A stretch of DNA of 64,000 bases, from contig NZ_PCPA01000005.1 of NCBI RefSeq assembly GCF_002979515.1, forward strand, positions 184,772 through 248,771. Direction: 5' to 3'. Source of the DNA: Microbacterium sp. MYb54 (GTDB lineage: Bacteria; Actinomycetota; Actinomycetes; Actinomycetales; Microbacteriaceae). Positions 27,592-36,668 of this stretch are shown in pieces; within the stretch, counting starts at the first letter, position 1; each line of letters begins with the position of its first letter. The translations under genes and the position numbers were made by a program. The notes below the pieces were generated by a model. It made no database searches. It was not told the origin of the DNA and was given only the letters and a program-made list of their open reading frames with translations.

Positions 27592-27619
27592 TCTTCTGCT
27601 CCGGTCGCGCGCAGACCCG
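27566..27619 (+). repeat. Perfect 19-bp direct repeat spanning the end of rcaA
   Basis: CCGGTCGCGCGCAGACCCG occurs at 27566-27584, inside the last codons of the riboflavin kinase gene, and again at 27601-27619 in the spacer (35-bp offset). Its CCGGTCGC part is shared with the dispersed palindromic repeat that follows at 27632. Confidence 0.85.
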
Positions 27620-27631
27620 CTCCTGACCCTC

Positions 27632-27693
27632 GTTCCGGTCGCAGTTGTTGCCGCGCTGGCGCCCGTGTGCGCGGCCGCAACTGCGACCGGAAC
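27632..27693. repeat. Dispersed palindromic repeat, copy 3
   Basis: Perfect 16-bp arms (GTTCCGGTCGCAGTTG and complement at 27678-27693) with a 30-base centre. It lies between the convergent ends of the riboflavin kinase gene and the unknown gene at 27736. Confidence 0.83.
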
Positions 27694-27735
27694 CCCACCG
27701 GACGGAGAGGCCGGGCTTGGACGGAAAGGCCGGGG

Positions 27736-28401
27736 CTAGACGGCGTTCCAGCGCAGGCGCGGATCCGTCTGGAACTCCGTGAGGGCGGCAGCAGCGTCGG
27801 CGACCGGGAACATCGTGACCAGCAGGGGTGCGGTGCCGACGGCCGGGGCGACCGCGTAGGTGAGCGCGGCCTGGCCGCATGCGGCGCTGAGCGCCAAGTG
27901 TGCCTCTCGTCCGCCGATGCCCTGGCGTGCGCCGACGGTCGGATCGATTGAGAGTGCGGTCGCCGCAGAGGTGGCTCGCGCGAGCAGCGTCGGTCCCTCG
28001 AGCCAGGGGTGGAACGCGTCCGGGGGCAGGTGGCATGCCCTGGCCAGTGCGCCCTCGGTCCAGCGGTCCCGCTTGAGTCCGTAAGGCGTCGGCTCCAGCG
28101 ACAGCAGGTAGCCGTAGCAATGCAAGAGCCCGGCGTTGCCGAGCGGCCAGTCTGCATCGATGCCCGCGCGCTCATGCAGTTCCTCGAACAGTGTGCGGGG
28201 GATGACCGCCACACCCGTGTTCTCATCGACCACCGTCGATCGACCCCACGCGGCGAAGCGGCCGACACTGCGGTCCTCACGGATCGCGGGTGCCAGCCAC
28301 GGGAGGGCATCGATGGCGGTGCGGGCGCCGGAGGTTGTTCCGTCTGCGGCGAGGTTCGCCGCCTTCGCGAGCTTTTCGAGTTCGGACACGGCGCTCACCA
28401 T
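27736..28401 (-). CDS. Conserved-looking protein of unknown function
   Basis: A 221-residue soluble protein without signal peptide, membrane segment or a motif I recognise. It is Ala-rich, with a central part rich in aromatic and Gly residues (LGNAGLLHCYGYLLSLEPTPYGLK in part) and a run SIDPTVGARQGIGGREAHLAL. Codon use and GC skew are like those of true genes in the window. ATG 28401 and GTG 28398 are adjacent start options. It is divergent from the HAD phosphatase gene with a 106-base spacer that contains a repeated GTTCAC. No function is proposed. Confidence 0.7.
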   Translation of the reverse strand: MVSAVSELEKLAKAANLAADGTTSGARTAIDALPWLAPAIREDRSVGRFAAWGRSTVVDENTGVAVIPRTLFEELHERAGIDADWPLGNAGLLHCYGYLLSLEPTPYGLKRDRWTEGALARACHLPPDAFHPWLEGPTLLARATSAATALSIDPTVGARQGIGGREAHLALSAACGQAALTYAVAPAVGTAPLLVTMFPVADAAAALTEFQTDPRLRWNAV

Positions 28402-28507
28402 ACGCGAGTCGCGTGGACGGATTGTTCACACGGCGTTCACGCGTTCGGGACTTTCTGTCCACAATCGTTCCCCATGCTGGACGGAGCGTCCCCACAGAAA
28501 GAACTCC

Positions 28508-29143
28508 GTGAACTCCATTCTCCTCTTCGATTTCGACGGCACGATCGCACTCGGCGACGGTCCGGTCCTCGCCTACGCACAGCAGGTCGCTGCCGGCCTC
28601 GGTGACGATGCCTTCCTCGACGACACCCGCGCGGCCCTCGCCGCCGGTGGTGGTGATTCGCTCGACGGCTACGACGCGGTGCGCCGGGTCGCCGAGGCCA
28701 GGGGAGCGGATGCCCGCCTCCTCAGTGCCGCCTACCTCGCCAGCCGTGCGCAGCTCGGCACCCCGGACGCTCCGATCACCGCACCGGATGGCCTCGTCGA
28801 CTTCCTCTCATCGGTCGACGCCGAGCGGATCCTCGTCACGAACGCGCCGGACATCCGGATCGTCGACGCGCTGGAGAGCCTGGGGCTGGGCGGCCTGTTC
28901 GACCGGATCGTCACCGGCGCCGGCAAGCCCCAGGGACTCGAAGCGCTGCTCGTCGAGCTCCCCGACAATGCCCGGGTGCTGAGCATCGGCGACATCTGGC
29001 ACAACGACCTGGCCCCCGCGCACGCCCGTGGCCACGCGACCGCGCTGATCGGCGGATTCTCCGACCCCGACGCCACCCCGACCTTCCGCGCCGCCGAGTT
29101 CTCGACGCTGGTTCCCCAGCTCGAAGCCTGGCTGCGTGGCTGA
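28508..29143 (+). CDS. HAD-superfamily phosphatase-like hydrolase
   Basis: A 211-residue protein with the HAD motif I FDFDGTIALGDG (nucleophile Asp and acid/base Asp), a helical cap, motif II ILVTNAPD, a Lys in GAGKPQG and motif IV SIGDIWHNDLAPA. It probably removes phosphate from a small phosphorylated compound. GTG 28508 (VNSILLF) is the only start that keeps motif I near the N-terminus. It is followed after 43 bases by a PhnD-type importer operon, so its substrate may be the imported compound or a product of it. Confidence 0.85.
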   Translation: MNSILLFDFDGTIALGDGPVLAYAQQVAAGLGDDAFLDDTRAALAAGGGDSLDGYDAVRRVAEARGADARLLSAAYLASRAQLGTPDAPITAPDGLVDFLSSVDAERILVTNAPDIRIVDALESLGLGGLFDRIVTGAGKPQGLEALLVELPDNARVLSIGDIWHNDLAPAHARGHATALIGGFSDPDATPTFRAAEFSTLVPQLEAWLRG

Positions 29144-29186
29144 GCCCCTCCCTCCCTCACATACCCACCCCCATCGAAGGATGAAC

Positions 29187-30176
29187 ATGCGTACCTCTCT
29201 CTTCCGCTCCTCCGCAGCGGGCGTCGTCGCGGTCGGCGCCCTGCTGACCGTGGCGCTCGCCGGCTGTTCCAGCAGCACCGCAGCGCCCGACGACTCCGCA
29301 GCTCCCGTCGCCGACCCCGACTCGATCGTGCTCGCCCTCGTGCCCTCGCAGGATCAGGATGGACTCGTCGACACCGCAGCGCCACTCACCGACTACCTCA
29401 CGAAGGAACTCGGCATCGACGTGACCGGCGTGGTCTCGAAGGACTATCAGGCCGCCGTCGAGGCCATGGGCGCCGGCCAGGCGCAGATCGGCTTCCTGCC
29501 GTCGTTGCAGCTGTGGCAGGCGAACGACATGTACGACGCGAAGGTCGTGCTGCAGACCGAGCGCAACGGCAACATCACCTACCCCGCGCAGTTCATGACC
29601 AACAACCCCGACAAGTACTGTGACGACGAGCCGGTCGAGCGCGACGGGATGCTGTTCTGCAACGGCGCCGACGCGATGAAGGGACCGGCAGGGCTCGACA
29701 GCATCGACAAGGTCAAGGGTGCGAAGGTCGCGGTGCTCGGCCCCGGATCACCCGCCGGCTACATCTACCCGATCCTCGCGCTGCAGGAGGCGGGCCTGGA
29801 CACCGACACCGACATCCAGCAGATCCCGGTCACCGCGAACGACGCCTCGGTGCTCGCGGTCTACAACGGTGACGCCGAGGTGGGCTTCAGCTTCTGGGAC
29901 GCGCGCACGATCGTCGCGAAGGACACCCCCGACGTCGGCCAGAAGGTCGTCGTCTTCGCGATGACCGAGGAGATCCCGAACGACGGCGTCGCGCTCTCGT
30001 CCGACCTCTCGCCCGAGCTGCAGGACCGCATCACGAAGGCGCTCGAGGACTTCTCGAACACCCCGGAGGGCTCTGAGATCCTCACCAGCATCTACTCGAT
30101 CACCAAGCTCGCGCCGGCCGACCCCGACTCGCTCGACGTCGTGGCCCGCGCTGCGCAGGCCCTGGGGCTCCAGTAA
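29187..30176 (+). CDS. PhnD-family ABC substrate-binding lipoprotein with altered ligand loop
   Basis: A 329-residue lipoprotein: the lipobox LAGC gives membrane anchoring. The body fits the phosphate/phosphite/phosphonate-binding family ([17 protein letters not shown] start, [19 protein letters not shown], then [26 protein letters not shown]). Where most members have a Ser-Thr-Ser-Gly anion-binding loop, this one reads Gly-Ser-Pro-Ala-Gly (about 29743-29760). A Cys pair surrounds a short insert ([18 protein letters not shown]). The ligand may therefore not be a simple phosphonate. ATG 29187 has GAAGG at 6-base spacing; ATG 29181 would be too close. Confidence 0.85.
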   Translation: MRTSLFRSSAAGVVAVGALLTVALAGCSSSTAAPDDSAAPVADPDSIVLALVPSQDQDGLVDTAAPLTDYLTKELGIDVTGVVSKDYQAAVEAMGAGQAQIGFLPSLQLWQANDMYDAKVVLQTERNGNITYPAQFMTNNPDKYCDDEPVERDGMLFCNGADAMKGPAGLDSIDKVKGAKVAVLGPGSPAGYIYPILALQEAGLDTDTDIQQIPVTANDASVLAVYNGDAEVGFSFWDARTIVAKDTPDVGQKVVVFAMTEEIPNDGVALSSDLSPELQDRITKALEDFSNTPEGSEILTSIYSITKLAPADPDSLDVVARAAQALGLQ

Positions 30177-30177
30177 A

Positions 30178-31002
30178 TTGTCCGATCAGATCCAGCACGT
30201 GGACGCCGCAGCTCCGGCTGCGGCGTCCACGCCGTGGTCCATCCGCCTCGACGAGGTCACGGTCCGCTACCCCAACGGCACCATCGGCTTGAATCGCGTC
30301 TCCCTCGACATCGGGGCCGGCGAGATGGTCGCCGTCGTCGGGCTCTCCGGATCAGGCAAATCCACGCTCATCCGCACGATCAACGGGCTCGTGCCGGTCA
30401 CGACCGGCACGCTCGACGTGGGGGAGCATCGGGTGAGCGGCGCCTCGCCGCGCACGCTTCGCCGCCTCCGCGGCGACATCGGGATGGTCTTCCAGGGGTT
30501 CAACCTCGCAGGTCGCGCGAGTGTGCTGCAGAACGTGCTCGTCGGGCGCCTCGCGCACACGCCGCTCTGGCGCACACTCCTGGGCCTCTACCCGGAAGCC
30601 GACAAGCAGCTCGCGTATCACGCGCTCGATCGCGTGGGCATCCTGCCCAAGCTGCACTCCCGCGCCTCCGAGCTCTCCGGCGGCCAGCAGCAGCGCGTCG
30701 CGATCGCCCGCGCTCTCGCGCAGGAACCCCGTATCGTCCTCGCCGATGAGCCGGTCGCGAGCCTTGACCCGCCCACCGCCCATGGCGTCATGAACGACCT
30801 GCGCCGCATCAACCGCGACCTCGGCATCACGGTGCTCGTGAACCTGCACCTCCTCGACCTCGCCCGCGAGTACGGTGCGCGGATGATCGGCATGCGCGCC
30901 GGCGAGATCGTCTACGACGGTCCGGCGACCAGTGCGACGGATGCCGATTTCGAGAGCATCTACGGCCGCTCGCTCAACCCCGACGATCGGTTGGACGCAT
31001 GA
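30178..31002 (+). CDS. phnC: PhnC-type ABC-importer ATPase
   Basis: A 274-residue ATPase. Walker [11 protein letters not shown]-loop [21 protein letters not shown] (typical of PhnC), signature [14 protein letters not shown] and Walker [14 protein letters not shown] are present. The first codon appears to be TTG 30178, one base after the TAA of the binding-protein gene; no good ribosome-binding site is seen, so coupling is likely. About 20 extra Ala-rich residues precede the domain. The TGA overlaps the next ATG (ATGA at 30999). Confidence 0.9.
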   Translation: MSDQIQHVDAAAPAAASTPWSIRLDEVTVRYPNGTIGLNRVSLDIGAGEMVAVVGLSGSGKSTLIRTINGLVPVTTGTLDVGEHRVSGASPRTLRRLRGDIGMVFQGFNLAGRASVLQNVLVGRLAHTPLWRTLLGLYPEADKQLAYHALDRVGILPKLHSRASELSGGQQQRVAIARALAQEPRIVLADEPVASLDPPTAHGVMNDLRRINRDLGITVLVNLHLLDLAREYGARMIGMRAGEIVYDGPATSATDADFESIYGRSLNPDDRLDA

Positions 31003-31826
31003 GCAGCGCCCCGGAGTCCGCCACGCTCGACATCCCCACCCTCGACATCCCCGCCCGACCATCGGGCGCGTGGAAGGGACCGGTGATCCTGGCTGCCGTC
31101 GTGGCTGTCACGGTCGTGATGTGCCTGCCGGTGATCGGCATCGGCGTCGACTTCTCGGCCATCGCGCGCAATTGGCAGAACGGCGCCGACAAGATCGTGA
31201 AGCTGCTCCTGCCCGATTGGAGCTTCTTCCCCCGCACCGTCGCACCTCTGGTCGAGACGCTGCAGATGGCCGTGATCGCGACGGCGATCGGTGCACTCGT
31301 CTCGTTGCCGCTCAGCTTCTGGGCCGCGCGCGCCACCAACCCGAATACGCCGGTGCGCATCATCGTGCGCGGCATCCTCAACGTCATCCGGAGTGTCCCC
31401 GACCTGCTGTATGCCGCGATCCTGGTCGCGATGGTCGGGGTGGGCGCGCTCCCCGGCATCCTGGCGCTGCTGCTGTTCAACGTCGGCATCATCGTCAAAC
31501 TCGTCTCGGAGGCGATCGACACCAACGACCGCGGCCCCCTCGAGGCCGGACGCGCGGTGGGTGCGACACAGACCAAGATCAATCGCACGCTCGCCCTGCC
31601 CGATGCCTGGCCCGCCTTCGCGAACCAGACCCTGTACGTGTTCGAGCTGAACGTGCGCGCCTCGACCGTGCTCGGTCTCGTCGGAGCCGGCGGCATGGGT
31701 CTGCTCATCGACGCGGTGCGCACGTTCTACCGCTACGACCAGCTCTCGCTCATCATCCTGGAGATCCTCATCGTCGTCATCGTGATCGACCTCGTCTCGG
31801 ACGCCATCCGACGGAGGCTCGTATGA
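30999..31826 (+). CDS. phnE: PhnE-type ABC-importer permease 1
   Basis: A 275-residue membrane protein with about six helices and the family segments [40 protein letters not shown] and [22 protein letters not shown]. It forms a heterodimeric channel with the product of the next gene, which overlaps by four bases. Family members move phosphonates, phosphite or other phospho-compounds. Confidence 0.92.
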   Translation: MSSAPESATLDIPTLDIPARPSGAWKGPVILAAVVAVTVVMCLPVIGIGVDFSAIARNWQNGADKIVKLLLPDWSFFPRTVAPLVETLQMAVIATAIGALVSLPLSFWAARATNPNTPVRIIVRGILNVIRSVPDLLYAAILVAMVGVGALPGILALLLFNVGIIVKLVSEAIDTNDRGPLEAGRAVGATQTKINRTLALPDAWPAFANQTLYVFELNVRASTVLGLVGAGGMGLLIDAVRTFYRYDQLSLIILEILIVVIVIDLVSDAIRRRLV

Positions 31827-32638
31827 GCGCGGCGCTCACCGTCATCCCTGCCAAGCCCCGGCGGCCCTGGCTGATCGCAGGTTGGGCTCTCGTCACCGGC
31901 ATCGTCGTGCTCGCCTTCTGGTCGATCGACATCGACTGGTCACGCCTCGCCGACCTGCCGTCCGAGATCATCCGGTATACCTTCCTGATGTTCGCCGACC
32001 CCAATTGGGAGAAGCTGCCGGAGGCACTGTGGCAGACCTGGCGCAGCATCGAGATGGCCTGGGTCGGCACGATCCTCGGCATCCTGCTCGCGACACCGTT
32101 GAGCCTGCTCGCCGCTCGCGGATTCGGTCCGGCCTGGCTGCGGACGCTCCTGCGCGGACTGTTCTCACTGATCCGTGCCGTCCCCGAGATCATCATCGCG
32201 ATCGTGATCCTCTCGGTCACGGGGCTCACCCCTTTCACCGGGGCGCTCGCTCTCGCGATCAACGGCGTCGGCACGCTCGGCAAGTGGGGGTACGAGGCGG
32301 TGGAGGCCGTGCCGCGCGGGCCGATCGAGGCAGCGCGCGCAGCCGGTGGCGGCACCCTGCAGGTGCTGCGCTGGGGGGTGTGGCCGCAGGCGGAGCCGAC
32401 GTTCTGGTCGTTCTGGCTCTACCGCTTCGAGATCAACGTGCGCTCCTCGGCCGTGCTCGGACTCATCGGCGTCGGCGGGATCGGCGACATGCTCACCTCC
32501 TACACCCAGTACCGTGAGTGGTCGACGGTGGGTGTCCTGCTCATCGTGGTCGTCGTGGTGACGATGCTGATCGATGCGGCTTCCGGTGCCATCCGTCGCC
32601 GGATCATGGAGGGAGCCCGTGCCCGTGTTCTCGCCTAG
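31823..32638 (+). CDS. phnE: PhnE-type ABC-importer permease 2
   Basis: A 271-residue membrane protein, homologous to its upstream partner: SLIRAVPEIIIAIVILSVTGL, EAVEAVPRGPIEAARAAGG and INVRSSAVLGLIGVGGIGDML. Two different permeases are common in PhnD-type systems. ATG 31823 overlaps the previous TGA, and its 3' end overlaps the RpiR gene by 20 bases, so the operon is tightly coupled. Confidence 0.92.
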   Translation: MSAALTVIPAKPRRPWLIAGWALVTGIVVLAFWSIDIDWSRLADLPSEIIRYTFLMFADPNWEKLPEALWQTWRSIEMAWVGTILGILLATPLSLLAARGFGPAWLRTLLRGLFSLIRAVPEIIIAIVILSVTGLTPFTGALALAINGVGTLGKWGYEAVEAVPRGPIEAARAAGGGTLQVLRWGVWPQAEPTFWSFWLYRFEINVRSSAVLGLIGVGGIGDMLTSYTQYREWSTVGVLLIVVVVVTMLIDAASGAIRRRIMEGARARVLA

Positions 32639-33491
32639 TGCCCCGCCCACGGCGCGCATCGCCGCCGTGCTCAACACGCTGCAGCCCGCCGAGCGTCGCG
32701 TCGCCGAACTGATCGTCGAATCGGCCGACGAGGTCGTGGAATGGACGGCTCAGGAGCTCGCCGATCGGGCCGGTGTCGGACGAGCCACCGTGGTGCGCAC
32801 CTGCCAGGGCATCGGCTACCGCGGGTACCCGCAGCTGCGGGTCGCGCTGGCCTCAGAACTCGGCAGCGGGCCCGGTGAGGCGGCTGTCGATCATGGTCCC
32901 GGAGTTCTCGGGCGCATGCGGGGAGAAATCGACCGTCTGGCCGGTTCGCTCCCCGCGCTCGCCAGCCTGTTGGACCCGGATGCGGTCGCCGAAGCCGTGC
33001 GGCTCTCGGCATCCGCTCGCCGTGTGCTCGTGCTCGCGAACGGTCTGTCCTCACCGATCGCCAACGACCTCTCGATGCGGTTGACCGCCGCCGGACGCTC
33101 GGCGGAGTTCATCGCCGACGCCATCGCCCAGCAGATCGCGGCTCGCCATCTCACCTCCGAGGACGTGTGCCTGGTCGTGAGTGGATCGGGCGCCAACGAG
33201 GCGAGCCTGCGTGTCGCGACCGCAGCGGCCCTGGGTGGGGCGACGGTCATCGCACTGACCTCGTTCGCCTCCTCGGCGCTGACCGAGGTCGCATCGCTGT
33301 CGCTCGTGATCGCCCCCACCGGGGTGAGCTTCCGCGACGAGCTCGAGCACACCTCCCGCGTGGCCTACCTCGTGTTCGCCGAGGTGTTCGCCGCTGCCGT
33401 CACGGCCGAACGCGGTGACGATGCCGTTCTGGCACGCGCGCATGCGCTCGAGGTCGTCTCCGCGAACCTCGGCGAGGGCGCCACCGACTGA
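32619..33491 (+). CDS. RpiR/MurR-family regulator with SIS domain
   Basis: A 290-residue protein. The N-terminal HTH_6 domain (AERRVAELIVESADEVVEW, TAQELADRAGVGRATVVRTCQGIG) is followed by a SIS phosphosugar-binding domain (RRVLVLANGLSSPIANDLSMRL, VVSGSGANEASLRVA). RpiR proteins respond to phosphorylated sugars or polyols. GTG 32619 is chosen because GGAGGGA lies at the right distance; an ATG at 32588-type upstream position would be inside the permease gene. As the last gene of the importer operon it probably controls it, which hints at a phosphorylated organic compound as substrate. Confidence 0.9.
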   Translation: MPVFSPSAPPTARIAAVLNTLQPAERRVAELIVESADEVVEWTAQELADRAGVGRATVVRTCQGIGYRGYPQLRVALASELGSGPGEAAVDHGPGVLGRMRGEIDRLAGSLPALASLLDPDAVAEAVRLSASARRVLVLANGLSSPIANDLSMRLTAAGRSAEFIADAIAQQIAARHLTSEDVCLVVSGSGANEASLRVATAAALGGATVIALTSFASSALTEVASLSLVIAPTGVSFRDELEHTSRVAYLVFAEVFAAAVTAERGDDAVLARAHALEVVSANLGEGATD

Positions 33492-33510
33492 TCCGATCGC
33501 ACGTTCTCGG

Positions 33511-33573
33511 CGTTCCGGTCGCACTTCCGGTCGCACGCACGGCGTCGGGGCGGCAGGAAGTGCGACCGGAACG
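33511..33573. repeat. Dispersed palindromic repeat, copy 4
   Basis: Perfect 18-bp arms (CGTTCCGGTCGCACTTCC at 33511-33528 and complement at 33556-33573) with a 27-base centre. It lies between the convergent ends of the RpiR and PucR genes. The centre holds an additional half copy (CCGGTCGCAC at 33527). Confidence 0.85.
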
Positions 33574-33586
33574 GCTCGCCGAGGGC

Positions 33587-35095
33587 TCAGTCGCGGGCGG
33601 TCTGCAGGATCGTCCAGAGCTCGGCGCGGGCGGGAAAGGTCGACAGGTCGATGTCGAGCAGTGCCCCGGCCTGGGTGATGCGGGAGCGCAGCGTGTGCCG
33701 ATGCACGCCGAGGGCTGCTGCGGCGGATTCGGCCCTGGCGTCGTGCTCGAGCCAGGTGCGCAGCGAGCGTTCGAGCTCGGCACCGGTGCGGGCGTCGTGC
33801 TCGCGGACCGGCGCGAGGCGCGACTCGGCGACCAGGCGCGCCTCGTCTGTCGCGAGGGCGGTGAGGATGCTCGAGCCCACGGTGTCTGCGTACCGGGCGA
33901 CCCCGTGCGTGCCGTGTTGGCGGAGCGCGGTGAGGGCCTGCGCGTGTGCGCGAGCGAACGAGTCGTACGTGTCGGGGTCGGAGACGCCGATGCGGATGCC
34001 GAAGCGGGCGGCGACCTCGTCGAGCAGGGCGTCGTCGCCGACGGAGATGCACATCGTGACGCCGTCTTCGGATTCGGCGAGGAACACCGAGGTGCCGTGC
34101 TCGGCGCGGTGCCGTTCCCACCACTCCGCCATCGGCCCGGCCGGGGCGTCTGCGGCGACGGCCACGACCACCGGGGCGGGAGGCAGGCTTCCCAGAACAC
34201 GCCTGGCGAGGGCAGGGTCGTCGGTGAGCAGCGACCCGAGCAGCTGGGCGTGCAGGCGCCGACGACTCCTGGCGAGTTGCTCGCTCTGCTCCATCGCGAG
34301 CCCGGCCATGGCGATGACCGAGGTGACGACCGACCGTGCTTCCGGGTCGAGCGCGTCGAGGGCCAATGCGATCACTCCCCGGAGGTGTCCGCCGCGCCCG
34401 ACCGTGAACAGCATGAACGAGTGCTCATCGATGCTGAGCGACTGCCCGGCTTCGAGCCCACGCGTCAGGATCTCCATCACACGGTCGCCGAGCCCGTCGA
34501 GGACCGGTGGGCCGACCGCGTCCCGAGGGTGGGAGAGGGTGAGCGCACCCGCGGCGTCGAACATCCCCGCCCACACGCCGAGCCTGCGGCCGAGTTCTGC
34601 GATCGTCGCGTCGAGGCCGTGCGGGCGGAGGGCTGCGAGGGCGAGAGCGCGCTGGGTGTCGAGTGCCCAGGACCGCCGTGCGTATGCCTGGGCGGCGATG
34701 GTCTCGGAGTGCGCGCGGGCGACGGCGATGAACGGCGTGCGATAGGGGACCGTGAACAACGGCATCCCGTGCGCGGCGCAGGCGGCCACGAGCTCCTCAG
34801 GGATGCCGGAGCGGTGCACCTCGGTGCCGAAGCCGAGACCGAGGACGCCACGGTCGGCGAGGCGTCCGACATATGTGTCGATGCTGACGGCCTCATCGAA
34901 CTGGGTGCCGGTGGTCAGCAGCGCCAGGTCTTCGGAGAGGAACGGTGTGGGATCGGCGAGGTCGGAGCTGTGCACCCACCGCAACGGGCGGTCGAGTGCG
35001 CCCTCCGGGATGTCGGCTTCGAGGGGGACGAGGGCGAGGCCGAGGTCGCGGCGCTGCAGGAGTGCACGAAGCGTCGGTTCAGCGCTTGCGGCCAT
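33587..35095 (-). CDS. PucR-family regulator of the putrescine/GABA operon
   Basis: A 502-residue protein. The N-terminal PucR domain (LVPLEADIPEGALDRPLRWVHSSDLADPTPFLSEDLALLTTG region) is a ligand-sensing module. A central GGDEF-like/CdaR part follows. The C-terminal PucR helix-turn-helix ends the protein (LRTWLEHDARAESAAAALGVHRHTLRSRI region). It is divergent from gabT, with two TTGTACA repeats in the 98-base spacer. The arrangement suggests activation of the amine catabolic operon by its substrate. Confidence 0.9.
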   Translation of the reverse strand: MAASAEPTLRALLQRRDLGLALVPLEADIPEGALDRPLRWVHSSDLADPTPFLSEDLALLTTGTQFDEAVSIDTYVGRLADRGVLGLGFGTEVHRSGIPEELVAACAAHGMPLFTVPYRTPFIAVARAHSETIAAQAYARRSWALDTQRALALAALRPHGLDATIAELGRRLGVWAGMFDAAGALTLSHPRDAVGPPVLDGLGDRVMEILTRGLEAGQSLSIDEHSFMLFTVGRGGHLRGVIALALDALDPEARSVVTSVIAMAGLAMEQSEQLARSRRRLHAQLLGSLLTDDPALARRVLGSLPPAPVVVAVAADAPAGPMAEWWERHRAEHGTSVFLAESEDGVTMCISVGDDALLDEVAARFGIRIGVSDPDTYDSFARAHAQALTALRQHGTHGVARYADTVGSSILTALATDEARLVAESRLAPVREHDARTGAELERSLRTWLEHDARAESAAAALGVHRHTLRSRITQAGALLDIDLSTFPARAELWTILQTARD

Positions 35096-35110
35096 GACGT
35101 TCTCCGACTC

Positions 35111-35147
35111 TTGTACACGCGGGTGAAATCCTTATCCAAATTGTACA
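35111..35147. promoter_or_regulatory. Paired TTGTACA repeats between pucR-type gene and gabT
   Basis: TTGTACA occurs at 35111-35117 and 35141-35147, exactly 30 bp apart (about three helical turns). Each contains the palindrome TGTACA. They are candidate binding sites for the PucR regulator; they could also contribute to overlapping promoters. Confidence 0.5.
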
Positions 35148-35193
35148 GATCGGTGAGTGCGACCGTTTGTGACGCCGCCGTACGCTCGCGAAC

Positions 35194-36561
35194 ATGGCAC
35201 TCCTCGACACCGCAGCCCCCGCAGTCCCTCTCGGCGGACCCGACCTCCCGCAGGAGCGTCGCCTGGTCACGGACCTCCCCGGCCCTCGTTCGGCCGAGAT
35301 CCTCGCGCGCAAGGCGGATGCCGTGGCGGCCGGTGTCGGTCACACCGTGCCGATCGCCGCCGTCGCCGCCGGTGGCGGAGTCGTGGTGGACGCCGACGGC
35401 AACTCGCTCATCGACCTCGGATCCGGCATCGCCGTGACCACCGTTGGCAACGCGCACCCCAAGGTCGCAGCCGCCGTCGCCGCGCAGGCCGCGCAGTTCA
35501 CGCACACCTGCTTCATGATCTCGCCGTACGAGTCGTACGTGGGCGTCGCCGAGGCGCTCAACCGCATCACCCCCGGTGACTTCGCGAAGAAGAGCGCCCT
35601 GTTCAACTCCGGGGCGGAGGCCGTCGAGAACGCGATCAAGATCGCCCGCAAGCACACCGGTCGCCAGGCGGTCGTCGCCTTCGACCACGGCTACCACGGC
35701 CGCACCAACCTGACCATGGCGCTGACCGCCAAGTCGATGCCGTACAAGAGCGGCTTCGGTCCGTTCGCCCCCGAGGTCTACCGCGCACCGATGTCGTACC
35801 CGTTCCGCGACGGGCTCGACGGCGGCGACGCTGCGGCCCGCGTCATCCTGCAGCTCGAGAAGCAGATCGGCGCCGACAACCTGGCCGCTGTCATCATCGA
35901 GCCCATCCAGGGCGAGGGTGGCTTCATCGTCCCGGCCGACGGCTTCCTGCCGGCGATCGTCGATTGGTGCCGCGCGAACGGCGTCGTCTTCATCGCCGAT
36001 GAGGTGCAGACCGGCTTCGCCCGCACGGGTCACATGTTCGCGAGCGAGATCTTCGGCATCGAGCCCGACCTGATCACCACGGCCAAGGGCATCGCCGGCG
36101 GCCTTCCGCTCGCCGCCGTGACCGGTCGCTCCGAGATCATGGATGCCTCGCACTCCGGTGGCCTCGGCGGCACCTACGGCGGCAACCCCATCGCGTGTGC
36201 AGCGGCACTCGCGTCGATCGACGTCTTCGAGAACGACGGTGTGATCGAGCGTGCGCGGGAGATCGGCTCCATCCTGATCGAGCGCCTCACCGCGATCCAG
36301 CAGGACGACCCGCGCGTCGGCGACATCCGCGGCCACGGTGCGATGATCGCCGCCGAGTTCGTCGACCCCGAGACCAAGGCACCGGATGCCGCTCTCACGG
36401 CTGCCGTCGCCAAGGCGTGCATCGCCCAGGGCGTGATCGTGCTCACCTGCGGCACCTACGGCAACGTCATCCGCTTCCTGCCTCCGCTCTCGATCGGCGA
36501 CGACCTGCTGAACGAAGGAATCGACATCGTCGCTGCGGCACTCGCCGCGACGAAGGAATGA
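35194..36561 (+). CDS. gabT: 4-aminobutyrate--2-oxoglutarate transaminase
   Basis: A 455-residue class III PLP aminotransferase. It should convert GABA and 2-oxoglutarate to succinate semialdehyde and glutamate. Visible: FNSGAEAVENAIKIARKHTGR, DHGYHGRTNLTMALT, EPIQGEGGFIVP, IADEVQTGFARTGHMFA and the Schiff-base Lys in ITTAKGIAGGLPLAAVTGR, then GGTYGGNPIACAAA. Length and motifs match actinobacterial GabT. It heads an operon with putrescine oxidase and two aldehyde dehydrogenases, giving a full route from putrescine to succinate. Confidence 0.95.
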   Translation: MALLDTAAPAVPLGGPDLPQERRLVTDLPGPRSAEILARKADAVAAGVGHTVPIAAVAAGGGVVVDADGNSLIDLGSGIAVTTVGNAHPKVAAAVAAQAAQFTHTCFMISPYESYVGVAEALNRITPGDFAKKSALFNSGAEAVENAIKIARKHTGRQAVVAFDHGYHGRTNLTMALTAKSMPYKSGFGPFAPEVYRAPMSYPFRDGLDGGDAAARVILQLEKQIGADNLAAVIIEPIQGEGGFIVPADGFLPAIVDWCRANGVVFIADEVQTGFARTGHMFASEIFGIEPDLITTAKGIAGGLPLAAVTGRSEIMDASHSGGLGGTYGGNPIACAAALASIDVFENDGVIERAREIGSILIERLTAIQQDDPRVGDIRGHGAMIAAEFVDPETKAPDAALTAAVAKACIAQGVIVLTCGTYGNVIRFLPPLSIGDDLLNEGIDIVAAALAATKE

Positions 36562-36598
36562 CGTGCAGGCCGCGCTCCCGCGCGGTCTGACCCCTTGT

Positions 36599-36639
36599 CC
36601 GGTCGCGACCCCAATCGGGGGATTTCGGGTCGCGACCGG
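36599..36639. repeat. Dispersed palindromic repeat, copy 5 (short variant)
   Basis: Perfect 13-bp arms (CCGGTCGCGACCC at 36599-36611 and complement at 36627-36639) with a 15-base loop. It lies 37 bases after gabT and could act as a partial terminator before the putrescine oxidase gene. The arms diverge from the consensus after CCGGTCGC. Confidence 0.75.
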
Positions 36640-36668
36640 CACTACTTCACCCAACGAAGGAGTTGCAG

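Noticed and set aside
30178..31002. Frameshift or broken start in the importer ATPase
   Set aside because: The frame opens with TTG one base after the previous stop and the protein has all ATPase motifs; a rare start with coupled translation is enough.
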